Below are positions 26,229 to 33,714 of a DNA stretch of 40,269 nucleotides, piece after piece. The stretch is from Acidobacteriota bacterium (GTDB lineage: Bacteria; Acidobacteriota; Terriglobia; Acidiferrales; UBA7541), in the NCBI GenBank assembly GCA_003166795.1, contig PMUS01000091.1, forward strand, positions 1 to 40,269. Reading direction: 5' to 3'. Numbering within the stretch: position 1 is the stretch's first letter; each line of letters begins with the position of its first letter. The notes below the pieces were generated by a model. The model had not been told where the DNA came from. It was given only the letters and a program-made list of their open reading frames with translations, and ran no database searches. The position numbers and the translations under genes are program-made.

Positions 26229-26617
26229 AGAAGCTGGGAGCCTGTCTGGTTGTCGCGCTCGCATTTTTCCTTGTAGCGACGGCGCTGCCCGCCCAAGAGG
26301 CAGTGTCGAGATCTTCCGCGTGGACAACGTCCACGACGCCGAGCCAGGGCGAGCCGCGAGGATATGTGCAGTATACGAACGACTGCTCGATGTGCCACGG
26401 CGAGGGGGTGGGGAAGCCGGGCACTCTGGCGCTGCAGGCGAAATACAAGGGAGCGGTGCCGGCGCTGCTCGACAAGCGCACGGATTTGACGCAGGCGCTG
26501 ATCAAGCAATATGTGCGGAATGGAATTTCGATCATGCCGATATTCCGGAAGACGGAAATCAGCGACGCGGATTTGGACGCCATTGCGGCGTATCTGACGC
26601 GAAACAACAAGCCGTAA
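26225..26617 (+). CDS. Exported mono-haem c-type cytochrome 2
   Basis: A 130-residue cytochrome c with signal peptide LGACLVVALAFFLVATALPA, a Ser/Thr-rich spacer, one haem site CSMCH at about residue 55, and the presumed axial Met in SIMPIFRKTE. Its ATG overlaps the flavoprotein B2 stop by 4 bp. Compared with cytochrome 1, the N-terminal half is divergent and carries an insertion (KYKGAVPALL), whereas the C-terminal 40 residues are nearly the same, as expected if the interaction surface with the flavoproteins is conserved. Confidence 0.9.
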   Translation: MKKLGACLVVALAFFLVATALPAQEAVSRSSAWTTSTTPSQGEPRGYVQYTNDCSMCHGEGVGKPGTLALQAKYKGAVPALLDKRTDLTQALIKQYVRNGISIMPIFRKTEISDADLDAIAAYLTRNNKP

Positions 26618-26671
26618 GCCGCAGCATCAGGAAACCTGTTTCATTCGGCGAATAGCACGCAGGAGCGTGGA

Positions 26672-28249
26672 ATGAGAGTCCCGCCTGGCGTAAGCCCCGG
26701 CGATTTTTCCGACGCCATCAAGCAGTTTCAGCAAGCGATCGGCAAGGAGTGGGTGTTCACATCCGATGAAGATGTGGACCTCTACCGCGATTCCTATTCT
26801 CCTTTCTGGCACGAACAGGAAGAGCCGATTCCCTCCGCGGCCGTCGCTCCCGACGGAGTCGAACAGGTGCAGGCGGTCGTGAAGATCGCCAACCACTACA
26901 AGATTCCACTGTGGACCATCTCGACGGGCAAGAACCTGGGTTATGGCGGATCGGCGCCGCTCCTGGGCGGGAGCGTGGTGCTGGACCTGAAGCGGATGAA
27001 CCGGGTCCTGGAAGTGAACGACAAGAACCACTACGCGCTGGTCGAGCCGGGCGTCAGCTATTTCGATCTCTACCGTTACATTCAAGATAAGAATCTTAAA
27101 GTCTGGATCGACCCGCCCGATCCCGGTTGGGGCAGTCCGGTTGGCAACGCGCTCGAACGGGGTGGAGGGTATACGCCCATGCGCGACCACTTCGATTGCC
27201 ACTGCGGCATGGAAGTGGTGCTGGCCAATGGGGACGTGGTGCGGACGGGTATGGGCGCGCTTCCCAACGCGAAAACCTGGCAACAATACAAATATGGCTT
27301 CGGCCCTTACGTGGATGGCATCTTCTCGCAGTCCAATTTCGGCGTCGTGACCAAGATGGGTTTTTGGCTGTTCCCGCAGCCGGAAGCGTATCTTTCGGGA
27401 AACGTGATGGTGTCGAGGCACGATGACCTGTATGCGCTCGTCGAGGTGTTCGCGAATTTGCTGAACTCGGGAACCGTGCAGGCCACGACCACCGTCGTGA
27501 GCCCCTTGGCATTCGGTCGCGATCCGGAGCTTGCAACTTTGCGCGCCAGCGGTTCGACGAAAGACCTGGAGGACTACGTCGCGCGGAAGAACGTCGCGTA
27601 CTGGAGCGTGTCGCTTCCCTTCTACGGGTCGGCGAAGGTTGTCGCAGCGCAATGGGAATACGCGCGCGAGAAATTTTCGGTGATTCCCGGAGTGAAATTT
27701 CAGGACGGCGCGTCGTACCGCTTTCCTCTGGACGCCGATCAGCTGGCGAAAATCACGAACCCCGTCCCTTTCGGCGTGCCCAGCCTGCAAACATTTTCGA
27801 TTGGCGGCTCGCACAGCCAAGGGCACATGTGGTTCTCGCCGATCATCCCGATGACGGGCGAAGCGGTGCTCGAGGCGCAGCAGGTGTTCGACCAGGTCTT
27901 CAAGGATCTGAGCGGGGCGCCCGGTGTCTCCGCGTCGTTTCCCGTCTGGTCGTTTTTCGCGCGAGCGTTCGTGATCATTTACTTCTTTCCGATCGAGCAC
28001 GATGTGGAAAAGAACCGGAGAAACCGCGAGATATTTAAGCGGTTGGTAAAGACGTCGGCGGAGCGCGGCTGGGGCGAATACCGTACGCACACGGCGTTCA
28101 TGGGCAACATTTCGGATGCGTACTCCTTCAACGATCACGCGCTTCGGCGGCTCCACGAGACGATGAAGGACGCGCTCGACCCCAATGGCATCCTGGCCGC
28201 GGGCAAATGCGGTATCTGGCCAAAAGCAATGAGGAAGGCGAAAGCGTGA
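26672..28249 (+). CDS. VAO/PCMH-family flavoprotein A3
   Basis: A 525-residue type-A paralogue, closest to A1 (shared LWTISTGKNLGYGGSAPLLG, WHExEEPIPSA and PGKCGIWP-like ending). It keeps His47, Tyr91, Asp150, GHMWFSP (His385) and WGEYRTH (Tyr470-Arg471). There is no signal peptide. It starts 54 bp after cytochrome 2, with GGAG before the ATG. No cytochrome gene follows directly, so it must share one of the cluster cytochromes or use another acceptor. A long reverse frame over this gene is a codon-bias shadow. Confidence 0.87.
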   Translation: MRVPPGVSPGDFSDAIKQFQQAIGKEWVFTSDEDVDLYRDSYSPFWHEQEEPIPSAAVAPDGVEQVQAVVKIANHYKIPLWTISTGKNLGYGGSAPLLGGSVVLDLKRMNRVLEVNDKNHYALVEPGVSYFDLYRYIQDKNLKVWIDPPDPGWGSPVGNALERGGGYTPMRDHFDCHCGMEVVLANGDVVRTGMGALPNAKTWQQYKYGFGPYVDGIFSQSNFGVVTKMGFWLFPQPEAYLSGNVMVSRHDDLYALVEVFANLLNSGTVQATTTVVSPLAFGRDPELATLRASGSTKDLEDYVARKNVAYWSVSLPFYGSAKVVAAQWEYAREKFSVIPGVKFQDGASYRFPLDADQLAKITNPVPFGVPSLQTFSIGGSHSQGHMWFSPIIPMTGEAVLEAQQVFDQVFKDLSGAPGVSASFPVWSFFARAFVIIYFFPIEHDVEKNRRNREIFKRLVKTSAERGWGEYRTHTAFMGNISDAYSFNDHALRRLHETMKDALDPNGILAAGKCGIWPKAMRKAKA

Positions 28250-28310
28250 CGACGAGAACGGTCAGCGATCGAGCTGTGCATCGAGAAGAACATCGAGACG
28301 GGAGCGCGAC

Positions 28311-29942
28311 ATGAAAATTCCGCCAGGTGTGAGCGCCGGCGATTTTGCCGATGCAATCAAGCAGTTTGAAGACGCCGTCGGCAAGGAATGGGTTTTCACG
28401 AGCGATGAAGACGTCGCTCTTTATCGCGACGCCTACTCACCGTTTTGGGGCGAGGCGGACGAACTGGTCGCGTCCGCGGCCGTCGCTCCCGATACTGTCG
28501 AGCAGGTACAGAAGGTCGTCCGGATCGCGAACCACTACAAGATTCCAATCTACCCGGTCTCCACGGGAAAGGATCTGGGATATGGCGGCTCCGCGCCCAC
28601 GTATTCGGGCAGCGTGGTTCTCGATTTGAAGCGCATGAACCGGATTCTGGAGGTTAACGAGCAGAACGCGTACGCGCTGGTTGAGCCGGGAGTGAGTTAC
28701 TTCGACCTCTACCGCTATATTCAGGAGAAGGGTATCAAGCTCTGGGTAGACGTTCCCGATCCGGGCTGGGGCAGCCCGATTGGCAACTCTCTCGACCGCG
28801 GCGGCGGTTACTTGACGGCGCTGTATCGCAACCATTTCGATTCGCACTGCGGGATGGAAGTGGTGCTGGCGAACGGCGAATTGATGCGCACGGGGATGGG
28901 CGCGATGCCGGGCGCGCAAACCTGGCAGCAGTACAAATCGGGATTTGGGCCATGGATTGACGGGATGTTCTCGCAATCCAATTTCGGCGTGGTGACGAAA
29001 ATGGGATTTTGGCTGTTGCCGCAGCCGGACGCCTATCTGTCGGGAACCGTGATGGTGCCGAAGCACGAAGATTTGATTCCGATGATTGACATTCTCAATT
29101 GGCTCGAGAACACGAACTGTACGACTGGCATGCCATTTCTGGGTAGTCCTCTACTTAGCCGGGGAGGGCCGCTGAGCGCCGGTGGGCCACCGCCCGACGC
29201 GGAGCTTACGGCGCTGCTCGCAAAGCCCATCGCGACCACGCTGAACGAATTGGACGCCTACGCGCAGAAAAAGGGCGTTGGCTTCTTCAGTTGCACGCTG
29301 AGCTTCTATGGAGCCGCCGAGGCGAACGCGGCGAACTGGGAATTCGCGAAGGAGAAATTTTCCGCTATTCCGGGAGCCAAGTTCGTGGACGGCCAGTCGT
29401 ACAAGCTGCCGCTGACCGACGAACAAAAGGGCAACGTGAACGTGCCGTTGTTCGGGATACCCAGCCTGAGAATGTTTTCGATCGGCGCGCGGTCGGAGGC
29501 CAACCCGACGCCGGGAAACGGGCACATCTGGTTCGCACCGATCATCCCAAGGACAGGCGAGGCGATCTTTGAAGCGAATCGGGTGTTTACCGACGCCGCC
29601 AAGGAACTGAACTTGCCCGTTCCGTCGTTCAGCCTGCCCACGTGCTATTGGGAGAGGGGCTTCATTTATCTTTTCGGTTTTCCGATCACGCACGATATCG
29701 AAGCGAATAAGAGAAATCGCGCGGCGTTCGACCGGCTGGTGCAGATCGCGGCGCAACATGGCTGGGGTGAATACCGCACGGCACCCGCTCATCAGGCCTC
29801 GGTAATGGATACGTATTCGTTCAACAACCATGCGCTGCTGCATTTTCACGAAACGGTGAAAGATGCGATTGACCCGAACGGAATACTTTCCGCGGGACGA
29901 TATGGCATCTGGCCGAAACACTTGAGAGAGGCCAAGGGCTGA
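28311..29942 (+). CDS. VAO/PCMH-family flavoprotein B4
   Basis: A 543-residue type-B paralogue, closest to B2 (IPIYPVST, VPDPGWGSPIGNSLDRGGGY, RTGEAIFEANRVF, AGRYGIWPKH). It keeps Tyr91 (here in GKDLGYGG, Asn88 to Asp), Asp150, GHIWFAP (His405) and GEYRT (Tyr488-Arg489), with type-B Gly47. A Gly/Pro-rich insertion (LSRGGPLSAGGPPPD, about 283-297) sits where B2 has its longer insert, a variable loop over the substrate pocket. There is no signal peptide. It is followed by A5 after only 14 bp, so they are co-transcribed. Confidence 0.87.
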   Translation: MKIPPGVSAGDFADAIKQFEDAVGKEWVFTSDEDVALYRDAYSPFWGEADELVASAAVAPDTVEQVQKVVRIANHYKIPIYPVSTGKDLGYGGSAPTYSGSVVLDLKRMNRILEVNEQNAYALVEPGVSYFDLYRYIQEKGIKLWVDVPDPGWGSPIGNSLDRGGGYLTALYRNHFDSHCGMEVVLANGELMRTGMGAMPGAQTWQQYKSGFGPWIDGMFSQSNFGVVTKMGFWLLPQPDAYLSGTVMVPKHEDLIPMIDILNWLENTNCTTGMPFLGSPLLSRGGPLSAGGPPPDAELTALLAKPIATTLNELDAYAQKKGVGFFSCTLSFYGAAEANAANWEFAKEKFSAIPGAKFVDGQSYKLPLTDEQKGNVNVPLFGIPSLRMFSIGARSEANPTPGNGHIWFAPIIPRTGEAIFEANRVFTDAAKELNLPVPSFSLPTCYWERGFIYLFGFPITHDIEANKRNRAAFDRLVQIAAQHGWGEYRTAPAHQASVMDTYSFNNHALLHFHETVKDAIDPNGILSAGRYGIWPKHLREAKG

Positions 29943-29956
29943 GATCGGAGTGTGGA

Positions 29957-31537
29957 GTGAGAGTTCCGCCGGGAGTGAGCGAGGCTGATTTTGCCGCCGC
30001 GCTGAAGCAATTTGAAGCAGCCATCGGCAAGGAGTGGGTTTTCACCAGCGACGAGGATGTGGACCTCTATCGCGACTCGTTTTCACCCTTCTGGCACGAA
30101 GCTGAAGACTCGGTTCCATCCGCTGCGATTGCGCCCGACGGACTCGAGCAAGTCCAGGCGGTCGTCAAGATCGCGAACACGTACAAAATTCCTCTCTGGA
30201 CGATCTCGACCGGCAAGAATCTGGCGTACGGCGGTTCGGCGCCGCGTTTGTCCGGCAGCGTGGTCCTCGACCTGAAGCGCATGAACCGGATACTCGAAGT
30301 CAACGATCAGAACCACTTCGCGCTGGTCGAGCCCGGCGTCAGCTACTTCGATCTCTACAATTATATTCAAGAGCACAAGCTGAAAGTCTGGATTGATCCG
30401 CCCGATCCCGGCTGGGGCAGCCCGGTCGGCAACTCGCTGGAACGCGGCGGCGGTCGGACTCCCATGCGCGACCATTTCGCGAACCATTGCGGAATGGAAG
30501 TGGTGCTGGCCAATGGCGAGGTGATGCGCACGGGCATGGGCGCAATGCCCGGCTCGAAAACCTGGCAACAGTACAGGTACGGATTTGGTCCCTACGTGGA
30601 CGGCATGTTTTCACAATCCAATTTCGGCGTGGTCACCAAGCTCGGAATCTGGCTGCTGCCGGAGCCGGAGGCGTATCGCGATGCCACAGTATCAGTGGCG
30701 CGTCACGATGATCTGATTCCGTTCGTCGAAACTCTGGTCTACCTGTACAACTCGGAAATTGTGCAGGGGACGACGGCGCTCGATAGCCCGCTGCTTACAT
30801 ATCGCGTATCGAAGGGCGGGGGAGTGGTGGATCTGCCGGGCGATATCTCCGTGGCGGAGCTCGAACGAATCGGCCACGAGCAAAACATCGCTTATTGGAG
30901 CGCCGAGCTGCACTACTATGGGCCGCCCAAGGTAGTGGACGCGCAGTGGGAGTACACGAAAGAGAAGTTTTCGGCGATACCGGGTGCCACGTTCAAGGAT
31001 GGCAGATCGTACCGGTTCCCGCTGGAATTGAAAGAGACGGATGACGCGCCGCGAGTGGCGCTGGGCATTCCCAATCTCGCCGTTTTTGGATTCCTGGGGA
31101 CGACCCAGGGCCACATGGATTTCTCGCCCATTATTCCCATGACGGGAGAGGCGGTATTCGAGGCGCTGAAAGCATTCGGCGAAGTCTATGCGGAATTGGG
31201 AGTGGCGCCGAAGAACCAGTTTATTTCTCTTCCATGGGCTTTTTTCCCGAGGGCTTTCGTTTTTCTGTTTGGCTTCCCGATCGTGCACGATGTGGAAAGC
31301 AACAAGAAGAGCCGCGAAGTTTTCAGACGCTTGATCAAGGTGTCGGCGGAGCACGGCTGGGGAGAATATCGCACGCACATCGCGTACATGGACGACGTCG
31401 CGGACGTCTATTCCTACAATAATCACGCGCTGCTGCGCTTTCACGAAACGGTGAAGGACGCGCTCGATCCAAACGGGATTCTGTCGCCCGGGAAAAGCGG
31501 CATCTGGCCGAAAAGCATGCGCAAGGCGCGGGCGTAA
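29957..31537 (+). CDS. VAO/PCMH-family flavoprotein A5
   Basis: A 526-residue type-A paralogue starting with GTG (GGAGTGTGGA upstream), the only non-ATG start among the six. It keeps His47, Tyr91, Asp150, GHMDFSP (His386) and GEYRTH (Tyr471-Arg472). It is the most divergent type-A copy: GKNLAYGG replaces GKNLGYGG, the usual Trp after GHM is Asp, and the middle section (THRVSKGGGVVDLPGD-like region, about 277-292) is unique. Its substrate may therefore differ. There is no signal peptide. It lies between B4 (14 bp) and B6 (68 bp). Confidence 0.86.
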   Translation: MRVPPGVSEADFAAALKQFEAAIGKEWVFTSDEDVDLYRDSFSPFWHEAEDSVPSAAIAPDGLEQVQAVVKIANTYKIPLWTISTGKNLAYGGSAPRLSGSVVLDLKRMNRILEVNDQNHFALVEPGVSYFDLYNYIQEHKLKVWIDPPDPGWGSPVGNSLERGGGRTPMRDHFANHCGMEVVLANGEVMRTGMGAMPGSKTWQQYRYGFGPYVDGMFSQSNFGVVTKLGIWLLPEPEAYRDATVSVARHDDLIPFVETLVYLYNSEIVQGTTALDSPLLTYRVSKGGGVVDLPGDISVAELERIGHEQNIAYWSAELHYYGPPKVVDAQWEYTKEKFSAIPGATFKDGRSYRFPLELKETDDAPRVALGIPNLAVFGFLGTTQGHMDFSPIIPMTGEAVFEALKAFGEVYAELGVAPKNQFISLPWAFFPRAFVFLFGFPIVHDVESNKKSREVFRRLIKVSAEHGWGEYRTHIAYMDDVADVYSYNNHALLRFHETVKDALDPNGILSPGKSGIWPKSMRKARA

Positions 31538-31605
31538 GAGAGCCAATCGCGATTTCCCAGAATGTCCGCCAACATCCAGCCGCCTAGAGGAAACGGGAGA
31601 CCGGA

Positions 31606-33210
31606 ATGAACGTTCCACCCGGCGTGAGCCTTGATGATTTTGCCGAGGCTATCAAGCAATTCGAAGAGGCCGTCGGCAAAGAGTGGGTTTTCACCAGCGA
31701 CGAGGATGTCGCCCTCTATCGCGACGCCTATTCTCCGTTTCTCGGCGAACCCGACGAAATCGTAGCTTCCGCGGCTGTCGCGCCAGATAGCGTCGAGCAG
31801 GTGCAGAGCATCGTCCGGATTGCTAACCGCTACAGGATTCCGATCTATCCGATCTCCACGGGCCGGAATCTCGGCTACGGCGGATCGGCTCCCGTGCTTT
31901 CCGGCAGCGTGGTGCTCGACCTGAAGCGGATGAATCGGATACTCGAGGTCAACGAGCGCAACGCCTACGCGCTGGTCGAGCCCGGCGTCAGCTACTTCGA
32001 TCTCTACCGTTATATCCAGGAGAAAGGGCTGAAGCTCTGGCTCGACGTACCCGATCCCGGTTGGGGCAGTTTGGTTGGCAACGCGCTCGATCACGGTGCG
32101 GGATACACGCCTCTCCCATTCCGCGATCATTTTGAATCGCATTGCGGTATGGAGGTCGTTCTCGCCAATGGCGAGCTGCTGCGCACGGGGATGGGTGCTG
32201 TCCCGAAGGCGCAAACCTGGCAGCAATTCAAATACGGCCTCGGCCCCTCTGTGGATGGCATATTTTCGCAATCCAATTTCGGCGTGGTCACGAAAATGGG
32301 CTTTTGGCTGATGCCGCAGCCGGAGGCTTACAGGGTCGCCACGGTCTGGGTGCCGAAGTACAACGACATTATTCCGTTCGTGGATATCATGGCACGGCTA
32401 ATGAACTCCGGCACGATCAATTGCCACATCTGGATTGAGAGTCCCGTGTACAACGGACCGCCCGACGCCGCGCGCGAAGCGCTACTCGCAAAACCTGATG
32501 GCGGCTCGGCGGAAGAGTGGGACCACTACGCCCAGGAGAAAAAGATCCAGTTCTGGGGCTGCCCGTTTTCATTTTATGGATTGTCGAAGGTGATTGACGC
32601 GCAGTGGGAGCATGTGAAGGAGCAATTCTCCGCAATTCCGGGCGCGACGTTCGAAGAGGGCGAATCTTTTCGTTTTCCGCTGACTCCGGAACAAACCGAG
32701 AGAGTGGGCGAGCGTTCGAAATTGGGCATACCGAGCCTGGGCGTTTTTTCGATGGGCGCGCGGTCTCCAGTCAATCCAACGCCCAACAACGGCCATCTGT
32801 GGCTCGCCTCGGTGATACCCATGACCGGCGAGGCTGTGCTCGAGGCGCAAAAAGTTTTCACCAAAGCCTTCCGGGAATGGGGCGTCACGCCATCCGTCGG
32901 CCTTCCGCAGTCATATCATTGGAGGGCGTTCGTTCTTCTCTATGGCTTTCCGATCACGAACGACGTCGAGACGAATAAGAAAAACCGCGCGACGTTCGAT
33001 CGCATGCTCAGGCTCGCCGCCGATCATGGCTGGGGAGAATACAGGACGCACACGGCGTTCATGGACACCGCCGCGAGCGCGTACTCGTTCAATAACCACG
33101 CGCTGTTGCGCTTTCACGAAACTCTCAAGGATGCGGTGGATCCCAACGGAATCCTGTCCGCGGGCCGCTACGGCATCTGGCCGCGGGAAATGCGGAAGGC
33201 GAAGACATGA
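31606..33210 (+). CDS. VAO/PCMH-family flavoprotein B6 (mosaic)
   Basis: A 534-residue paralogue with type-B N-terminus (Ala36, Ala41, Gly47, IPIYPIST, LDVPDPGWGS) and type-B ending (AGRYGIWP), but type-A features in between: GNALDHGAGYTP, MTGEAVLEAQKVF and GEYRTHTAFMDT. It keeps Tyr91, Asp150, the His of GHLWLAS (His397) and Tyr479-Arg480. The FSP normally following that His is LAS. There is no signal peptide. Its stop overlaps the cytochrome 3 ATG by 4 bp. The pattern suggests recombination between A and B copies. Confidence 0.86.
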   Translation: MNVPPGVSLDDFAEAIKQFEEAVGKEWVFTSDEDVALYRDAYSPFLGEPDEIVASAAVAPDSVEQVQSIVRIANRYRIPIYPISTGRNLGYGGSAPVLSGSVVLDLKRMNRILEVNERNAYALVEPGVSYFDLYRYIQEKGLKLWLDVPDPGWGSLVGNALDHGAGYTPLPFRDHFESHCGMEVVLANGELLRTGMGAVPKAQTWQQFKYGLGPSVDGIFSQSNFGVVTKMGFWLMPQPEAYRVATVWVPKYNDIIPFVDIMARLMNSGTINCHIWIESPVYNGPPDAAREALLAKPDGGSAEEWDHYAQEKKIQFWGCPFSFYGLSKVIDAQWEHVKEQFSAIPGATFEEGESFRFPLTPEQTERVGERSKLGIPSLGVFSMGARSPVNPTPNNGHLWLASVIPMTGEAVLEAQKVFTKAFREWGVTPSVGLPQSYHWRAFVLLYGFPITNDVETNKKNRATFDRMLRLAADHGWGEYRTHTAFMDTAASAYSFNNHALLRFHETLKDAVDPNGILSAGRYGIWPREMRKAKT

Positions 33211-33629
33211 GGCGCGCAGGGAAAGTGCTACTGGCTGCGCTCGGCTTCGTGCTTCTGGGAACCGGCCCCGCCACGGGTCAAGACTCGTCCTGGACTCTGT
33301 TCCCATCGCACGGGCAGGAGTCCGCAACGCCGATAATCCAGCGAGGTAAGGAAGTATTTCAAAATCTTTGCTCCGGCTGCCACGGACCGGTCATCAAGAA
33401 CGCCAGCCCCGGTATCGGAGCAACAATGCCGGGGACTGATGCGCTGGCTGCCAAGTACAAGGGCGCGAAACCCGCTATGCTCGAGGAACGCACGGACCTG
33501 ACGCCGCAGTTCATCAAGATATTCGTCCGCAATGGCGTCTCGGTGATGCCGCGGTTCCGCAAGACCGAACTAAGCGATGCCGACATGGAAGCGCTGTCGG
33601 CGTATCTCACCCGCAACAACAAGCCATAG
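33207..33629 (+). CDS. Exported mono-haem c-type cytochrome 3
   Basis: A 140-residue cytochrome c with a signal peptide (VLLAALGFVLLGTGPATG), haem site CSGCH at about residue 58, and presumed axial Met in SVMPRFRKTE. It has a longer loop after the haem (VIKNASPGIGATMPGTD) than cytochromes 1 and 2, but the same ending AYLTRNNKP. It overlaps flavoprotein B6 by 4 bp and closes the array, so it may serve the four consecutive flavoproteins A3, B4, A5 and B6, between which no cytochrome is encoded. Confidence 0.9.
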   Translation: MRRAGKVLLAALGFVLLGTGPATGQDSSWTLFPSHGQESATPIIQRGKEVFQNLCSGCHGPVIKNASPGIGATMPGTDALAAKYKGAKPAMLEERTDLTPQFIKIFVRNGVSVMPRFRKTELSDADMEALSAYLTRNNKP

Positions 33630-33660
33630 AAGCGGCGAACTATTTTGCAACCCGGAGTGC

Positions 33661-33674
33661 GCACCGCCCGGTGC
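33661..33674 (+). terminator. Weak hairpin after the flavoprotein-cytochrome array
   Basis: GCACC and GGTGC pair around GCCC. There is no clear T-run (AATCTTC follows), so intrinsic termination is uncertain. Its position between cytochrome 3 and waaA fits the end of the cluster transcript. Confidence 0.25.
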
Positions 33675-33692
33675 AATCTTCGATGATCGGGC

Positions 33693-33698
33693 TATAAT
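33693..33698 (+). promoter_or_regulatory. Candidate -10 box before waaA
   Basis: A consensus TATAAT 17 bp before the ATG at 33715. It overlaps the in-frame ATG at 33697, which argues against that ATG being the start. No good -35 is seen (GTGCAA at 33671-33676, 3/6). Confidence 0.4.
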
Positions 33699-33714
33699 GC
33701 CGCTTCGCCTTCCC

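Larger units (their letters stand above)
22597..33629 (+). repeat. Tandem array of six VAO/PCMH paralogues with three cytochromes
   Basis: Six homologous genes of about 1.6 kb lie in tandem with type order A-B-A-B-A-B. The first 30 codons (PPGVS..DFA..IKQF....GKEWVFTS) and the block around VVLDLKRMNRILEVN are nearly the same in all six, also at DNA level. Type markers are fixed without gaps: residue 36 Asp (A) or Ala (B), 41 Ser or Ala, 47 His or Gly, 80-81 LW or IY. This fits duplication of an ancestral A-B pair. Confidence 0.85.

Noticed and set aside
26627..28156. Long minus-strand open frame opposite flavoprotein A3, with similar ones opposite A5, B2 and B4
   Set aside because: The same antisense frame recurs because the six genes are paralogous; composition is unlike a real protein and the plus-strand motifs are complete.
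22597..33629. Repeated array considered as CRISPR or as phage/transposon amplification
   Set aside because: Repeat units are full 1.6-kb coding genes; no short direct repeats, transposase, integrase or terminal repeats are visible.
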